Origin: Arabidopsis thaliana
Lineage: Eukaryota > Streptophyta > Magnoliopsida > Brassicales > Brassicaceae
Length of the DNA stretch: 64,000 nucleotides
Assembly (NCBI RefSeq): GCF_000001735.4
Contig: NC_003074.8
Location: forward strand, 13,516,101-13,580,100
Direction of reading: 5' to 3'
Both the position numbers and the translations under genes were made by a program. Position 1 is the first letter of the stretch. Each line of letters opens with the position of its first letter. The notes below the pieces were generated by a model that saw only the letters and a program-made list of their open reading frames with translations, searched no databases and was not told the origin of the DNA. Of the stretch, positions 44,329 through 55,952 are shown in pieces.

Positions 44329-44960
44329 TTATAATAAATGCACAGTACCCTCCTCGCGCTTTCCGTGCTCGTAGATATCCACCGAGTATTTCTAACGGTA
44401 GAAGACCATGTCTGTTTCCCGAATGTTGAACAGGTCTGAAAAAGGGTTTCCAAACACGAGCAACTCCAAGAACTTCATCGTGTATGACCCGCAATCTCCA
44501 GTATTTGGGGTTTGAGCAACGGTGAAACAACGTTCATACTCAAAAAGTTCAACTGAGTACGCAGAAGTCAATACATCCTGGCACACCGCTCTAACTAAGA
44601 ACAACATCATTTTACAAATATGAGTCATTCTCGACTTCACAACCGACTCACGCGTGTGCGATATTAAAGCGTCATACACAGTTATTCGCCGTTCTTTGAG
44701 GTTGATTCCCAAAGCAACCCAATGTTCATGATTCCAGTTCATCGGAGCATATACGACATCGACATCCTTTAGCCACTTAATAGGGGGTTCACGGTTTATG
44801 TGTACTCCATTAGCAATGTCGGACAGAAATTTGCCCTATTTGAATCCGTTCTTATTAATACACTTCCTGAAGTCGACAACCCGCTTGGTAAGTTCATGGA
44901 GCAGGAAGAAGTCCAATACAATACATATGTTTGCTATTAGTTGTTCACCGTTCTTGTGCC
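44329..44960 (-). pseudogene. ULP1 (SUMO-protease-like) catalytic exon
   Basis: C48-type cysteine protease domain. The catalytic His is in NHEHWVALG, the Asp in VYDA and the Cys in NTGDCGSYT; the spacing is typical. All three catalytic residues are kept, although TAG codons interrupt the frame at 44836-44838 and 44392-44394. ULP1 enzymes process SUMO or remove it from proteins, but transposon-borne members may have other roles. The exon start is approximate. Confidence 0.8.
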
Positions 44961-45668
44961 ACATCAACATTGCCATCATTTTTAAATGTTGAAATGATCA
45001 AATCATTATAATCAGTGTACGTACACTTTCATCATATTTTACCATGTTTGTAGATTTTATATACATGGTGGCAAGTAGTGTACGTATATTAATGCAACAT
45101 ACTGAACTTCCGACCCATACACTATGTGTTATAAGCTTGGCAAAAAAATCGTTGTCCACTTTGCGAAACCGAAAAGTGTGTGAATCCTGTAAATCAAGTA
45201 AAATATTTGATAACAAGCTTAAGTAAGTAAAAAGATGATGGAATAATTAGTAATCCAATATAATAGAATATACTTACAAATTGTCTCCTTTAAGGATATT
45301 GGTTAATTGCTCTACTTTCGAAGGGTCAACCATGTATAGGGGGTTGTATGAGACATTTCCAGCCTCTGACTGTTTTGAGTTGGTACATCCTCCACCAAGA
45401 CTGTTGTTCCCTTAAAACCTCCAGGAAGGGCATCATCAAGTTCATAGACTAGTTGTTTCTTCACTTTTTTTGGGACCTTACGGGTTGCATTTTTTTCTTC
45501 TTTTGCTTCAACTGCAACATCATTGTCTGATTCATCTTGTAAACAAATATGATTGTCAACAACTGTTTTATTCGTTTTTCTATAATACGTCCATGGTAAA
45601 AATAGATACATACATTATTTTTAGGAATAGGGACGGTTTTATCTGCTTCATCTGACCTTGGGTTTGGA

Positions 45669-46256
45669 TGAAGGAATTTGTACCATGTTTATAACGATTT
45701 ATAAAACTAATCACAAATTCAATTGCCAAGAACTGTGTAAACAAAGAATTAAATCTAGATCAAAGGGTTTGAATATACCTTGATATTCTGCAGCGGAAAG
45801 ATGAACCATATTGTTTCAAGGTTGTTTTAGCACCCCAAGTGTTGTGCCTCTACCGGTATCCACACGCACACAAACTGGATCAGATTTAGAATGCTAGTTC
45901 TTTTGAGGTCTTATCTCAAAACTCAGACAAACTATTTGTCTCTATATTTTTAGGGTTTTGTGATCAAAAGTGTATCTCACAAAAGTTGCTAATATATCAT
46001 ATATATAGCCAAACGTTTAACCCTAACCAATTATGGTTAATAATGGGCCAAAGCCCAATAACTCTTTTTATTGATCTATTTTGCTTAGGTGTGTGACCCT
46101 GTAGGTTTGTATAATATTAGTAATAAGTTATAACTCATAGATTATAAGCGGTCTCTAGCAAAACATTATAACCACCTAATATTATACAAATATCAAACCT
46201 CGACATTACAACTTTAACTAGAGTAAAGTACAACTGATTTCAGGACATTCCCAACA
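45669..46256 (-). repeat. 3' LTR of the copia element
   Basis: 588 bp, aligned over its full length with 51717-52305. The minus-strand start TGTTGGG is at 46256. Confidence 0.93.
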
Positions 46257-47080
46257 ATCTTCCACGTGTACTGGAATCATCTATTCCCATAATCCATTTG
46301 TCTCTATATCTCGATCTCAGCATAAGGCAAGAAATTGTCATCCTTATTCAGCTAGACCATGTTTATCGAACTCCGATTTATACTGATAAAACAAACGACT
46401 GACATTCACCTCGTTTGAGCGCGGCCACGCATTTCTCAGTATCAAATCTTCGATAGGCCCAAAGATATTTATCTCCCGTTATATGGGAGGGACAAATCCC
46501 ATCTTGTTCCATCCATGTTCCTTAAACAATTCATAACGTGCCCAATCACTGTCTTTATAATCACCTTTTACGGCTAACGTTTGACAGAATCAAAGCGAAC
46601 TAATCCATGAATAAGAAATCATGACGAACTCAGGTCAAAGGACTATACTCTATAGTTGTGATGAGAAACTCTTATGACACTCATATAACAATCTTGTAGA
46701 GTTCTCATAACGGGTCAGTCCAATACTGTGTTCTCTAACACATATCTATGTGATTGACTTAATACCACATATTAATGACTCCATGAAACTTAGTCATCAG
46801 TCACTTCACATACTAGTCATTCTTAGTTATTAATGTCCCATTTTAATAACCTTGATTAGGGACTTTAATAATCTATGTCATTTTCCACTTACAGGGTTTC
46901 ATGATCAAGTCACGTACTTGATGACCTATAAGAATGATATAAATTATTTGGGACTATTATTTAATTATCAAATAAATAAATAATACTGAAACAAATTTCA
47001 TTAATTTGAAAATAAATCCAAATGTATTTTAACATGAACATCATATCATAAAAGAAAAACACCTCCCACTAGAAATAAGA
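46257..47080 (-). other. 3' untranslated region of the copia element
   Basis: Non-coding DNA between the RNase H stop and the 3' LTR. A short purine-rich run (GTGGAAGA) lies just before the LTR and probably primes plus-strand synthesis. No gene seen. Confidence 0.6.
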
Positions 47081-49222
47081 TCACATCTTTATAAATCTAA
47101 TGCCAATCGCAGCAGTATGACTCTCATGCTTTGGCTGCGCAAGAGGTTTGGTAAAAGGATCAGCAACATTTGCATCCGTTGAAACTCTGCTAATCTTCAC
47201 ATCACCTCTATCAATAATCTCACGAATGAGGTGATATCGCCTTTGTATGTGTTTGGATTTCTGGTGTGATCTAGGTTCTTTTGCTTGCGCGATGGCACCA
47301 TTGTCATCACAGTAAAGATCAATGGGACCAGAAATACTAGGAACCACACCAAGTTCAGTAATGAACTTCCTAATCCAAACAGCCTCCTTAGCCGCTTCAG
47401 AAGCAGCTATATACTTAGCTTCAGTTGTAAAGTCTGCCACAGTGCTCTCTTTGGAACTCTTCCAACTCACTGTTCCTCCGTTGAGACAAAAGACAAATCC
47501 TGATTGTGATCGGAAATCATCTTTGTCTGTTTGAAAGTTGGCATCAGTATAACCACTCACAACAAGTTCCTCACTTCCTCCATAGACCAAAAACTTATCC
47601 TTAGTTCTTCTCAAGTACTTAAGGATGTTCTTGACTACTATCCAGTGACTTTCACCTGGATCAGATTGGTATCTGCTCGTCATGCTCAAAGCACATGCAA
47701 CATCTGGGCGAGTGCAGAGCATAACATACATGATAGATCCTATAGCAGAAGCATATGGAATCTTACTCATCCGCTCTCGCTCATCATGCGTCGAAGGACA
47801 CTGAGTCTTGCTAAGAGTTATGCCATGAGACATTGGTATAAAGCCTTTCTTAGAATCATGCATATTGAACCTGTGCAAGACCTTATCTATATAAGTATCC
47901 TGACTTAGTCCAATTATTTTGTTTAATCTATCTCTATAGATTCTTATTCCAAGAATATAGGCAGCTTCACCCATGTCTTTCATCGAGAAACAAATTCCAA
48001 GCCAAGTCTTAACAGACTGAAGCAAAGGAATGTCATTTTCAAGGAGCAGTATGTCATCTAAATACAATACCAGAAATGCGACTGCGCTCCCACTAGTCTT
48101 CTTGTAAACACAAGGTTCTTCTTCGTTTCTAATGAAATCAAACTCTTTGATTGCCTCATTAAAACAAAGATTCCAACTCCGAGATGCTTGCTTCAATCCA
48201 TAAATGGAACGATGAAGCTTGCATACCTTCCTAGCAGCCTCAAGAACAGTGAAACCTTCAGGCTGTGTCATGTACACATCCCCTTCGAGATTTCCATTAA
48301 GGAAAGCTGTTTTCACATCCATTTGCCAAATCTCATAATCATAATGAGCAGCAGTTGCTAGGAGAATCCGAATGGACTTAAGCATTGCGACTGTAGAATA
48401 GGTTTCATCATAGTCAATACCATGAACTTGATTGTAACCTTTCGCAACCAGTCTAGCTTTGTATATCTGTATATTACCATCCTTGTCAATTTTCTTCTTG
48501 AATATCCATTTACACTCTATGGCTTTTACACCATCAGGTAAATCAACCAAAGTCCATACTTTGTTTTGTGACATGGATTCCATTTCGGATTTCGCGGCCT
48601 CTAACCACTTATCGGAATCAGGGCCCATCAACGCTTCTTCGTATGACGTAGGTTCATCACTCTCTATCATAAATAGAGCATGATCGTCCATCACCCAATC
48701 TCCGAATCTATCGGGTTCGTGACGGCTCCTTTCGGACCTACGTACCTCAGGTTCCACATGTATAGGTTCTACGACTCTTCGTAGATCCAATCTATGTTCT
48801 TCCTGAGAAGTTGGAACATCACCATGTGGTTCTCGAACTTCTTCGAGTAATAATTTACTCCCACTAGTTCCTTTTGAAAGAAACTCTCTTTCCAAAAAGG
48901 CACCATTTCGGTCAACAAACACTTTGTTGTCAGTAGGGTGGTAAAAGTAATAACCTTTGGTCTCTTTCGGATAACCTACGAAGTAGCACTTATCAGATTT
49001 GGGTCTAAGCTTATCAGTAATCAATCGTTTGACATAAGCTTCACAACCCCAAATTTTTAGAAAAGACAAATTAGGAACCTTTCCTGTCCATATCTCATAT
49101 GGTGTCTTCTCAACTGATTTTGATGGACATCTGTTGAGCATAAACGCAGACGTTTCTAGAGCATATCCCCAAAAGGATGGTGGAAGATCTGTGTGACTCA
49201 TCATTGATCGAACCATATCCAA
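47081..49222 (-). pseudogene. Copia integrase C-terminus, reverse transcriptase and RNase H
   Basis: A 713-codon open frame. The first 120 residues are the end of integrase and its tether (MNRCPSK-type phrase). RT follows with KARLVAKGY, WQMDVKTAFLNG and the catalytic box as LYLDDILL (YLDD where most elements have YVDD). RNase H ends the frame, with SGYTDANF, YIAASEAAKEAVW and IQRRYHLIRE. It is in another frame than the integrase part upstream; the overlap at 49201-49222 marks a single frameshift. Confidence 0.92.
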
Positions 49223-50388
49223 TAAAGTTCGATCCTCCTTTCAGATACACCATTCCACTGTGGTGTTCCCGGAGGAGTGAGCTGTGAAACAATTCCACAC
49301 TCTCTGAGATGATCACTAAAAACTTGGCTCAAATATTCTCCTCCACGATCTGATCGCAGAGCTTTGATCGATTTGCCAAGTTGATTTTGTACTTCATTCT
49401 GGAACTCCTTGAACTTTTCAAAGGATTCCGATTTATGTTTTATTAGATAATTATAACCATATCTACTGAAGTCATCAGTAAATGTAATGAAGTACTGATA
49501 GTTTCCTCTAGCACTTGTACTCATTGGCCCACATACATCTGTATGTATTACGCCCAATAAGTCACTAGCCTTCTCACTGTGTCCAGTAAACGGGGCTTTA
49601 GTCATTTTTCCCAACAAACAAGATTCACATGTCTCATAAGATTCATAATCAAATGAGTTCAAAAGTCCATCACTATGAAGCTTTTGAATGCGTTTCTCGT
49701 TTATATGGCCCAAACGACAATGCCAGAGAAAAGTCGGATTCAAGTCATTAGACTTAAATCTCTTGGTACGAATGTTATAGATTGACATGCTTTGGTTTAG
49801 AACATAGAGCCCATTCTCTAATGGAGCGCTACCATAAAACATATCATCTCGATCAAATGAACAACATTTGTTCTTGATCGAAAAGTGAAAACCTTCCATG
49901 TCCAAACATGAAACAGAGATGATATTCTTATTTATAGCAGGAACATAGTAGCAGTTCTTAAGCTCCAAAACCATGCCTGAAGGTAAAGACAACGAATATG
50001 TTCCCACGGCCAATGCAGAGACTTTTGCTCCATTAGCCACACGTAGGTCCACTTGTCCTTCCTCCAAAGTTCTACTGTTGTTTAGGCCATGCACATTTAC
50101 ACAAATGTGAGCACCACAACCGGTATCCAATACCCAAGGAGTAGAACCAGATGTAGTAACATTTACTTCTATAACATAGATACCCGAAGAAGAAATCTTG
50201 AATGTTTTCTTCTTCTCCAGATCTTCCAAGTATGCAGGAGGGTTTGATTCATTCAATTTGTCCTTCTTAAGGACATCTCGAACTGAATAGGAACTTTGAG
50301 GGGTTGACATAACTGTCGAAAAAGAAAAGCAGATATTAATATGATGTTCATAAATTTTAGAATTCTCAACAATTAAGAAAACTAACAC
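49201..50388 (-). pseudogene. Copia protease-like, GAG-pre-integrase and integrase region
   Basis: Contains the protease motif VLDTGCGAHIC, the GAG-pre-integrase module (LWHCRLGHIN, CESCLLGKM) and the integrase core with D-D-E residues in HTDVCGP, RSDRGGEY and NGVSERR contexts. It ends by a frameshift just after the core. The protease active-site DTG is kept. The natural start, with gag, is not preserved; the first 25 residues here look accidental. Confidence 0.9.
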
Positions 50389-51700
50389 TATACTCCAAAC
50401 AAATTTCCTCTAAGAGTATAATGATCCAAAATCCATATTTTACTAGAATCCAAGTGAGCTTTGGCTCCACCCCTGAATATCTAGTTATTTAGGTAAGCAA
50501 CACCTTGCTAATTATATCCAATATAATTCTTGGTTGTGGATGACATCTAATGTCTTATCCAACTCTATGTCTCTAAGCCCAAAACCGTTTTGATAACTTA
50601 GTCAAGTAAACCAATTTTATTTCATATGGTAACCGTTACCATCTGTTTCACTCTTAAGCAATTACAGACCGCTGCTTTGGCAGACCCGCCATACAACAAC
50701 TCAAGTTTTAACAGTTAATAAAATTGGAGAGACATCAACTTACTTGATATTAGATGAGGAATTAATTTTATAACTTAATTTTATATTTAAATTTATATCC
50801 AATATAAATAAAATATAAGTAATACATATCCAATATATATTTAATTGAATTATAAACAATTTAGATAATCTTAATCAAATTAAAATTATTAATTATCGAG
50901 AAAGTTAATCTTATTAAATTTTAATAGATCTAATCAGATTAAAACATAATATAATCGAATTTATCCTAATCAAATTAGAATCTAAAGAATTATCACGAAT
51001 ATATGTTCAAATCAAAATCCATACATAATTATTAGGAAAATTGACTTTCTCCTTCTCAAGAAGATAAATCACAAACCATAATATATTCGATTATCTTTTT
51101 GGTAAGAGAAATATATTGTATGAGGAACAATTCCAAATTAAACAAAGATTCTCATTATTATCCATAACGTGATATACACATATTATATAAAATATTTAAA
51201 TCTAATTAAATATCCCAAACATGTTCTACTTCTCATAATCCAATTATGACACAACCAAACACGATCATTCTATTATAATACCATTTTCCATGTGTATGTA
51301 TTATTCTAAGCAAACATATCTTAAATCAGTTGAATGCATAGAAACGTTTTCATACGAATAAATTAAGAAACTATACATCAATTCACGATAATGACATTCA
51401 CGAGAAGGTGTTTTAACAAAACGAAATTCATCAATTTCATTCATGTTTAATTAGATCAATTATTTAATTTTATCGTACTCTTATTAACCATTAACAACTA
51501 CGAACGTAAACACATTCTCTTATTATAATTCACACTTCATAAACGTATATCTCATATACGAAACATGTTCTATTAGGCGAATTCGTTTCTACCATGTTTA
51601 ACAAATTAAATTTCACAAATTTCATCATGATAAACAAATAACAATTACTTATCCATATCATAATATAGATTAAACTAGATTCAAATTCAGTATTAAAAAC
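50389..51700 (-). other. Copia 5' internal region without gag
   Basis: About 1.3 kb where gag should be. No open frame, no zinc-knuckle motif and no capsid-like phrase is seen on the minus strand. The DNA is strongly AT-rich from 50760 on. It may be a replaced or decayed gag, or captured sequence. Confidence 0.6.
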
Positions 51701-51703
51701 CTC

Positions 51704-51715
51704 GCTCTGATACCA
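51704..51715 (-). promoter_or_regulatory. Primer binding site, initiator tRNA-Met type
   Basis: TGGTATCAGAGC on the minus strand, one base inside the 5' LTR, the usual copia primer site. Confidence 0.92.
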
Positions 51716-51716
51716 C

Positions 51717-52305
51717 TGAAGGAATTTGTACCATGTTTGTAACGATTTATAAAACTAATCACAAATTCAATTGCCAGGAACTGTGTAAACAAAGAATTAA
51801 ATCTAGATCAAAGGGTTTGAATATACCTGGATATTCTGCAGCGGAAAGATGAACCATATTGTTTCAAGGTTGTTTTAGCACCCCAAGTGTTGTGCCTCTA
51901 CCGGTTCCACACGCACACAAACTTGATCAGATCTGGAATGCTAGTTCCTTTGAGATCTAATCTCAAAACTTAGACAAACTATTTGTCTCTCTACTTTTAG
52001 GGTTTTGTGATCAAAAGTGTATCTCACAAAAGTTGCTAATATATCATATATATAGCCAAACGTTTAACCCTAACCAATTAGGGTTAATAATGGGCCAAAG
52101 CCCAATAACTCTTTTTTTATTGATCCAGTTTGCTTAGGTGTGTGACCCTGTAGGTTTGTATAATATTAGTAATGAGTTATAACTCATAGATTATAAGCGG
52201 TCTCTAGCAAAACATTATAACCACCTAATATTATACAAATATCAAACCTCGACATTACAACTTTAACTAGAGTAAAGTACAACTGATTTCAGGACATTCC
52301 CAACA
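51717..52305 (-). repeat. 5' LTR of the copia element
   Basis: 589 bp, minus strand TGTTGGG at 52305 to TTCCTTCA at 51717. TATATA runs near 52050 may hold the promoter. Confidence 0.93.
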
Positions 52306-53900
52306 TTGGATCCTCATTTCCTCTAGACCCGTCGACAATACCCGTCTCTTCCAACACTCCCTGTAGAAGTTAACGTACACAAGTCTCTATAATGTACACA
52401 TATAATCCTATGTATGCTAATAAGTGCGTAGGAATTGAAACACACAAATTGTTACCTCGATAACATTAGTTGCATCCAAATCAACGGAGCCTTTGGTTTC
52501 CAACTCGCGTGTCACCTCCATAATATAAATTTTATAAATTTGAACAATTCATAGTGAATTTTATTTTCATATATAGTTAACTTACATTGTTAACTACTTC
52601 AAATGGTGAAGGGGGATCACTGTGGGTCTCCTCAGGTACTTCCACTTTCATCCCTGGTACTAATTTGGATTCAGCTGCCGCCTCAACTTGTTGAATTTAA
52701 CATCGGATAGCTGCATTTTTAGTTATGTATGAAATAATCTATGTACACAGACCATAGCGAAAACAAAATGTATGTACACTTGTGGCGGGTTTGTCGTTAA
52801 GTTCAGACTCACGAGATGTATCTCCATCAGAAGGCTCACCAATTTTTTCTTCCTCGCAAACATTAGCTTCAGTCGCAGCACTGGCATCACTTTCTTCTCC
52901 CTGAAACAAATACAGTGTAATCCAGTGTCAACAATCTCTGCTTCAGTGGACGAAGAATCCAGTCCATCTTTTGCAGTAAAATCACTTTCATTATTGGCTT
53001 CATCCTGTAAGCAGACAGTACAGTTATACGTACATATGGATTTGAAAATATTTAGGAATGTACGTACATGCCATACCTGGTCATCAATGAATCCTTGCAT
53101 ATCTTCCTTATTGGAATCAGAGAGCTCAATAGTGTCGACAGTAAAAGAAACCCTCTTCTTCGGCCTTGAAGAATTTCTTCTTCCGCCGACAACAATGGTA
53201 GGTAGTCCAGGGACATCCAAATCTTCCTCTTTGGAATTACCACCAACAGAAAGAGCAGGAGTGTCCACATCATGAGAAACACGATTCAGCCTTGAAGACT
53301 TTCTCGTTCTAGTGCTTCCTTTTGTAGACATCCTTCTCGATGCCTTCTTCGCACTCACCAGTGCCTTATCCATAGATGTAGGTGTTTCCCGTGAATCATG
53401 GGAAGGTATGGTTTGTTCTGGCTTTTTGCCTATTGGATCAAGGGCAGCACGTATCTCCTGATGGACAAAGTGTTTCATATCTTCTTGCATTTGATTCATT
53501 TGGGCTTCCTGCTTCTTGAAACACCTCCTCATTTCAACTAAACACCTCTCAAGCACCGGCTCTCCACGACAATCCTCATCATTTTCTTCATTATCACATT
53601 CAACAACAGATTTCTATTTTTTCATAGCAGGTGCTTTCGGGCTCGGGCCCGATGCATTTCTTTTCCTCTTGACACCTACAATATACCAGTTGCTGCTATT
53701 TATTGGTTTTCTTCTTGGTGCAATAACCAGAAAATATGAAAACAACATTTATACTTACCTATCTCTTCTTGTTGTTGTGGGCGCACCTGCTTTGTTACTC
53801 CAGTATAACCTCGATCCCATTCATCCTCCTGCCACTCGTGCCCATCTATCAACAGTCGCTCAATGTAATCAACTTTTGGATCATCAACTTCATCATCAGC
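52306..53900 (-). pseudogene. Middle exons of the DUF1985-ULP1 gene (charged linker)
   Basis: Exon 53759-53900 (acidic, Gln-rich end), exon 53077-53675 (basic Lys/Arg/Ser-rich with a possible nuclear signal, VKRKRN and SRRMSTKG phrases) and further acidic exons from 53004 towards 52800. Splice sites are GT-AG and phases fit. An in-frame TAG at 53614-53616 interrupts the second. The exon touching 52306 is split by the copia element; its reading frame continues on the other side at 45668. Confidence 0.65.
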
Positions 53901-54017
53901 CTACACATTGTCCGATGGTTTCAGAATATAGTTGACCTCAACCTACACAAATAAGTTTGTTAACCATAGAGAATGTACACTTACTTTTTATGTACGTACA
54001 TAAACAATTGAACACAC

Positions 54018-54949
54018 CTCATCAGCAGCCTCACACTCCAATATGCTAGATGTCCGGATTGCCTGCAGTGAGGAAAGCCGATGGATAGACCTCTGAGTAA
54101 ATGTCCTGTTAGCTTGATCATCATGTACTAGCTTAGCAATGGATGAGAGTGTTTCAAAAGCAAATAGTTGGAGTTCTAATGGGAAGCCATAAAGTGCATA
54201 AGACCCATCCAGTAAACACCTTATCAGTAGTTCAACATCAGAAGGTGTTTGTAATTTTGCTATCCTGCCCAAAGTACGGGTAAAAGACACCCTTCCCCAT
54301 GGGTATTTGAAGAACAATTCCACGTTCTTCGTCTTTTCAACAGTCTTCAAAATCGGACTGTTGGGGTTATTGTGGGACGCTATCACACCATCTACCAGAA
54401 TTGTAAGAGAGAGAACCAGTTGCTTCCACCCTTCCATGCTTTCCTCCTCCTTCACCCAGCTCACCAATTCAGCAATAGTTGGATTCGGTTCCTTCCCAAA
54501 CCTCGGCCTAAACAGAGTCTTCCAAACACTTTTACACCCAAGTTTCACCTTTATAACAGCCTCCACGGCTTTCTTCTTGGGATACTTCCCACATTCCAGT
54601 CCAGTTATGATACAAAATTCTATTAATCCAAATCTGATAGGATGACCGCCGAATACCATCCACATCTCATTCACCTTCTTTGTCACTAACTGGCGGCATA
54701 TTAGTCCAAGAACAAGCTTACCAGAGAAGGAAGACTTGTTTGCATGTATTTTAGAAAGATCCCCAAATGGAGAATCGAGAAGAAACTGCATCTCTTGTTT
54801 TCCCTTGAATACACTTGCTATGTTAGAAATGTACTCCGGTTTAGAGTACGCGTTCATCTTCGTCTTGACAGGGTACCGGTCTAGAGCAAAGAGTCTTTGT
54901 GGTAACTCTTCAACCATAAGATCTTCAGTCGGAGCAACACTTGTACTGC
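54018..54949 (-). pseudogene. DUF1985 exon
   Basis: A 932-base exon open throughout. It contains the conserved DUF1985 pattern: SFSGKLVLGLICRQL, MWMVFGGHPIRFGLIEFCIITGL and then the KYPKKK stretch. The domain is found in Brassicaceae transposon-borne genes; in VANDAL elements such proteins (VANC) counteract silencing of their own family. Donor GTGTGT at 54017-54012; acceptor TTGCAG ends at 54950. This exon itself has no stop; the gene is broken elsewhere. Confidence 0.85.
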
Positions 54950-55184
54950 CTGCAATTAAAAGTGATATACAATTAGGCAATACGAATTCCTGTACGTACA
55001 CAGGAATTATCCAGATTATAACTCAAAATCTGATTTTTGGCGGAAACAGAAATTTCCAATTCAACTTCTCAAAATTCCATCCTAAAGATATGCTAAATTC
55101 CGACTAGTTCTAACCCTTTAATCAAACAAGCTTTACGATTCCGATACACCCAAAGACAACAGACGATAAATTAGAGATACTAAC

Positions 55185-55320
55185 CCAGCTCCTCTGTTGC
55201 CTTTGTCGGAGAGAGTTTTCTCCTCGGGGAAACTCTGAGTACCCGCTTCTCCTTCTCTGGACCAGTATCCTGGGTATGTTGCTTTGTCGGGACTTCGTCG
55301 TTTGCTTTATTCCCAGCCAT
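55185..55320 (-). pseudogene. First exon of the DUF1985-ULP1 gene
   Basis: ATG at 55318-55320, 45 codons plus one base, Lys/Arg/Glu-rich (PRRKLSPTK). The donor GTTAGT at 55184 joins in phase 1 with the acceptor before 54949. The start is the first ATG after a pyrimidine-rich upstream leader (55480-55560). Confidence 0.7.
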
Positions 55321-55952
55321 AGCAAAAGTTGCTATCTCGCCAGAGGTTCCTCACTTCGCTCAAAAAACTGCAACTTTCTCTTCGCCGGATTTTGGAGTTC
55401 AGTGGCTCAATTCAACTACCCAACAATTCGAAGTGATGTCGAAATATGAAGGAGTGGATAATGAATTTTGAACTTCTTTCTATTTCTCTCTCAAATCTCT
55501 CCGCCCCTTTCTCTTTCTCATTTTCTTCTTCTTCGGTTTCTTCGTTTCATTTTTTTTTTTTCAAAAACTGAACCGTAGAAACTAAACCGAAACCAACTCA
55601 TGTGCGGTTTGGTTGCTTCCATTAAGGATATTTTGGTCCGAAAATGATTGACAAGACAAACGGTAAAAATCATATCTCACTTTGACAAATCATGGGAGTA
55701 ATTCTTTTTTCGTCCACTAATGTGAAAAATTCTTTTTAATATATTGCAAATTTTATTTTTTATTTTCTCATGTTAATATATGAAGACAATAGCCATCTCG
55801 CGTTTTCACGCCTCCCTCAAGCTCAGACGCGAACAACGAGAGATTGTGCTTCCTGAATTCTCATAATTGAGATACCATAACTCAAACGGTGTGTGACTAA
55901 TTTGTCAGATCGTCAATGTTTTAAGGCCCCACGTTCGAATTCTGATGATTAG
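55321..55952. other. Upstream region of the DUF1985-ULP1 gene; possible MULE right end
   Basis: Contains a CT-rich leader on the plus strand (55480-55560) and a phrase read on the minus strand as ATTTTCGGACCAAAATATCC near 55640. That phrase recalls subterminal DNA of Arabidopsis MULEs and resembles the segment near 28050. A tRNA-like B box (GTTCGAATTC) lies at about 55933. An exact element boundary cannot be set. Confidence 0.4.

Larger units (their letters stand above)
45669..52305 (-). mobile_element. Complete Ty1/copia element with 5-bp target duplication
   Basis: Two LTRs of 588 and 589 bp (TGTTGGGAAT to TTCCTTCA on the minus strand), flanked by TTGGA at 45664-45668 and 52306-52310. An initiator-tRNA-Met primer site lies inside the 5' LTR. 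Pol order is integrase then RT-RNase H, typical for Ty1/copia. By eye the LTRs differ at roughly 18 places (about 97% identical), so the insertion is a few million years old at most under usual rates. Pol has one frameshift near 49210, and no gag is recognisable in 50389-51700. It inserted into an exon of the DUF1985-ULP1 gene. Confidence 0.93.
44329..55320 (-). pseudogene. DUF1985-ULP1 protease-like gene (VANDAL/Kaonashi MULE type), interrupted by copia
   Basis: A multi-exon gene on the minus strand. Exons I can place: 55185-55320, 54018-54949 (DUF1985), 53759-53900, 53077-53675, one or more from 53004 down, an exon cut by the copia element (joined across 52306 and 45668), parts at 45110-45440, and a ULP1 peptidase exon ending at 44329. 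Junctions are GT-AG and phases agree for the first four introns. DUF1985 plus ULP1 is the architecture of genes carried by Arabidopsis VANDAL and Kaonashi MULEs; DUF1985 proteins of VANDALs (VANC) act in anti-silencing. Stops at 53614-53616, 44836-44838 and 44392-44394, plus the copia, make it non-functional. Introns carry GTACGTAC palindromes. Confidence 0.75.

Noticed and set aside
53516-54645. Plus-strand frames opposite the DUF1985 gene
   Set aside because: They are shadows of the minus-strand exons, whose splice sites and domains are clear.
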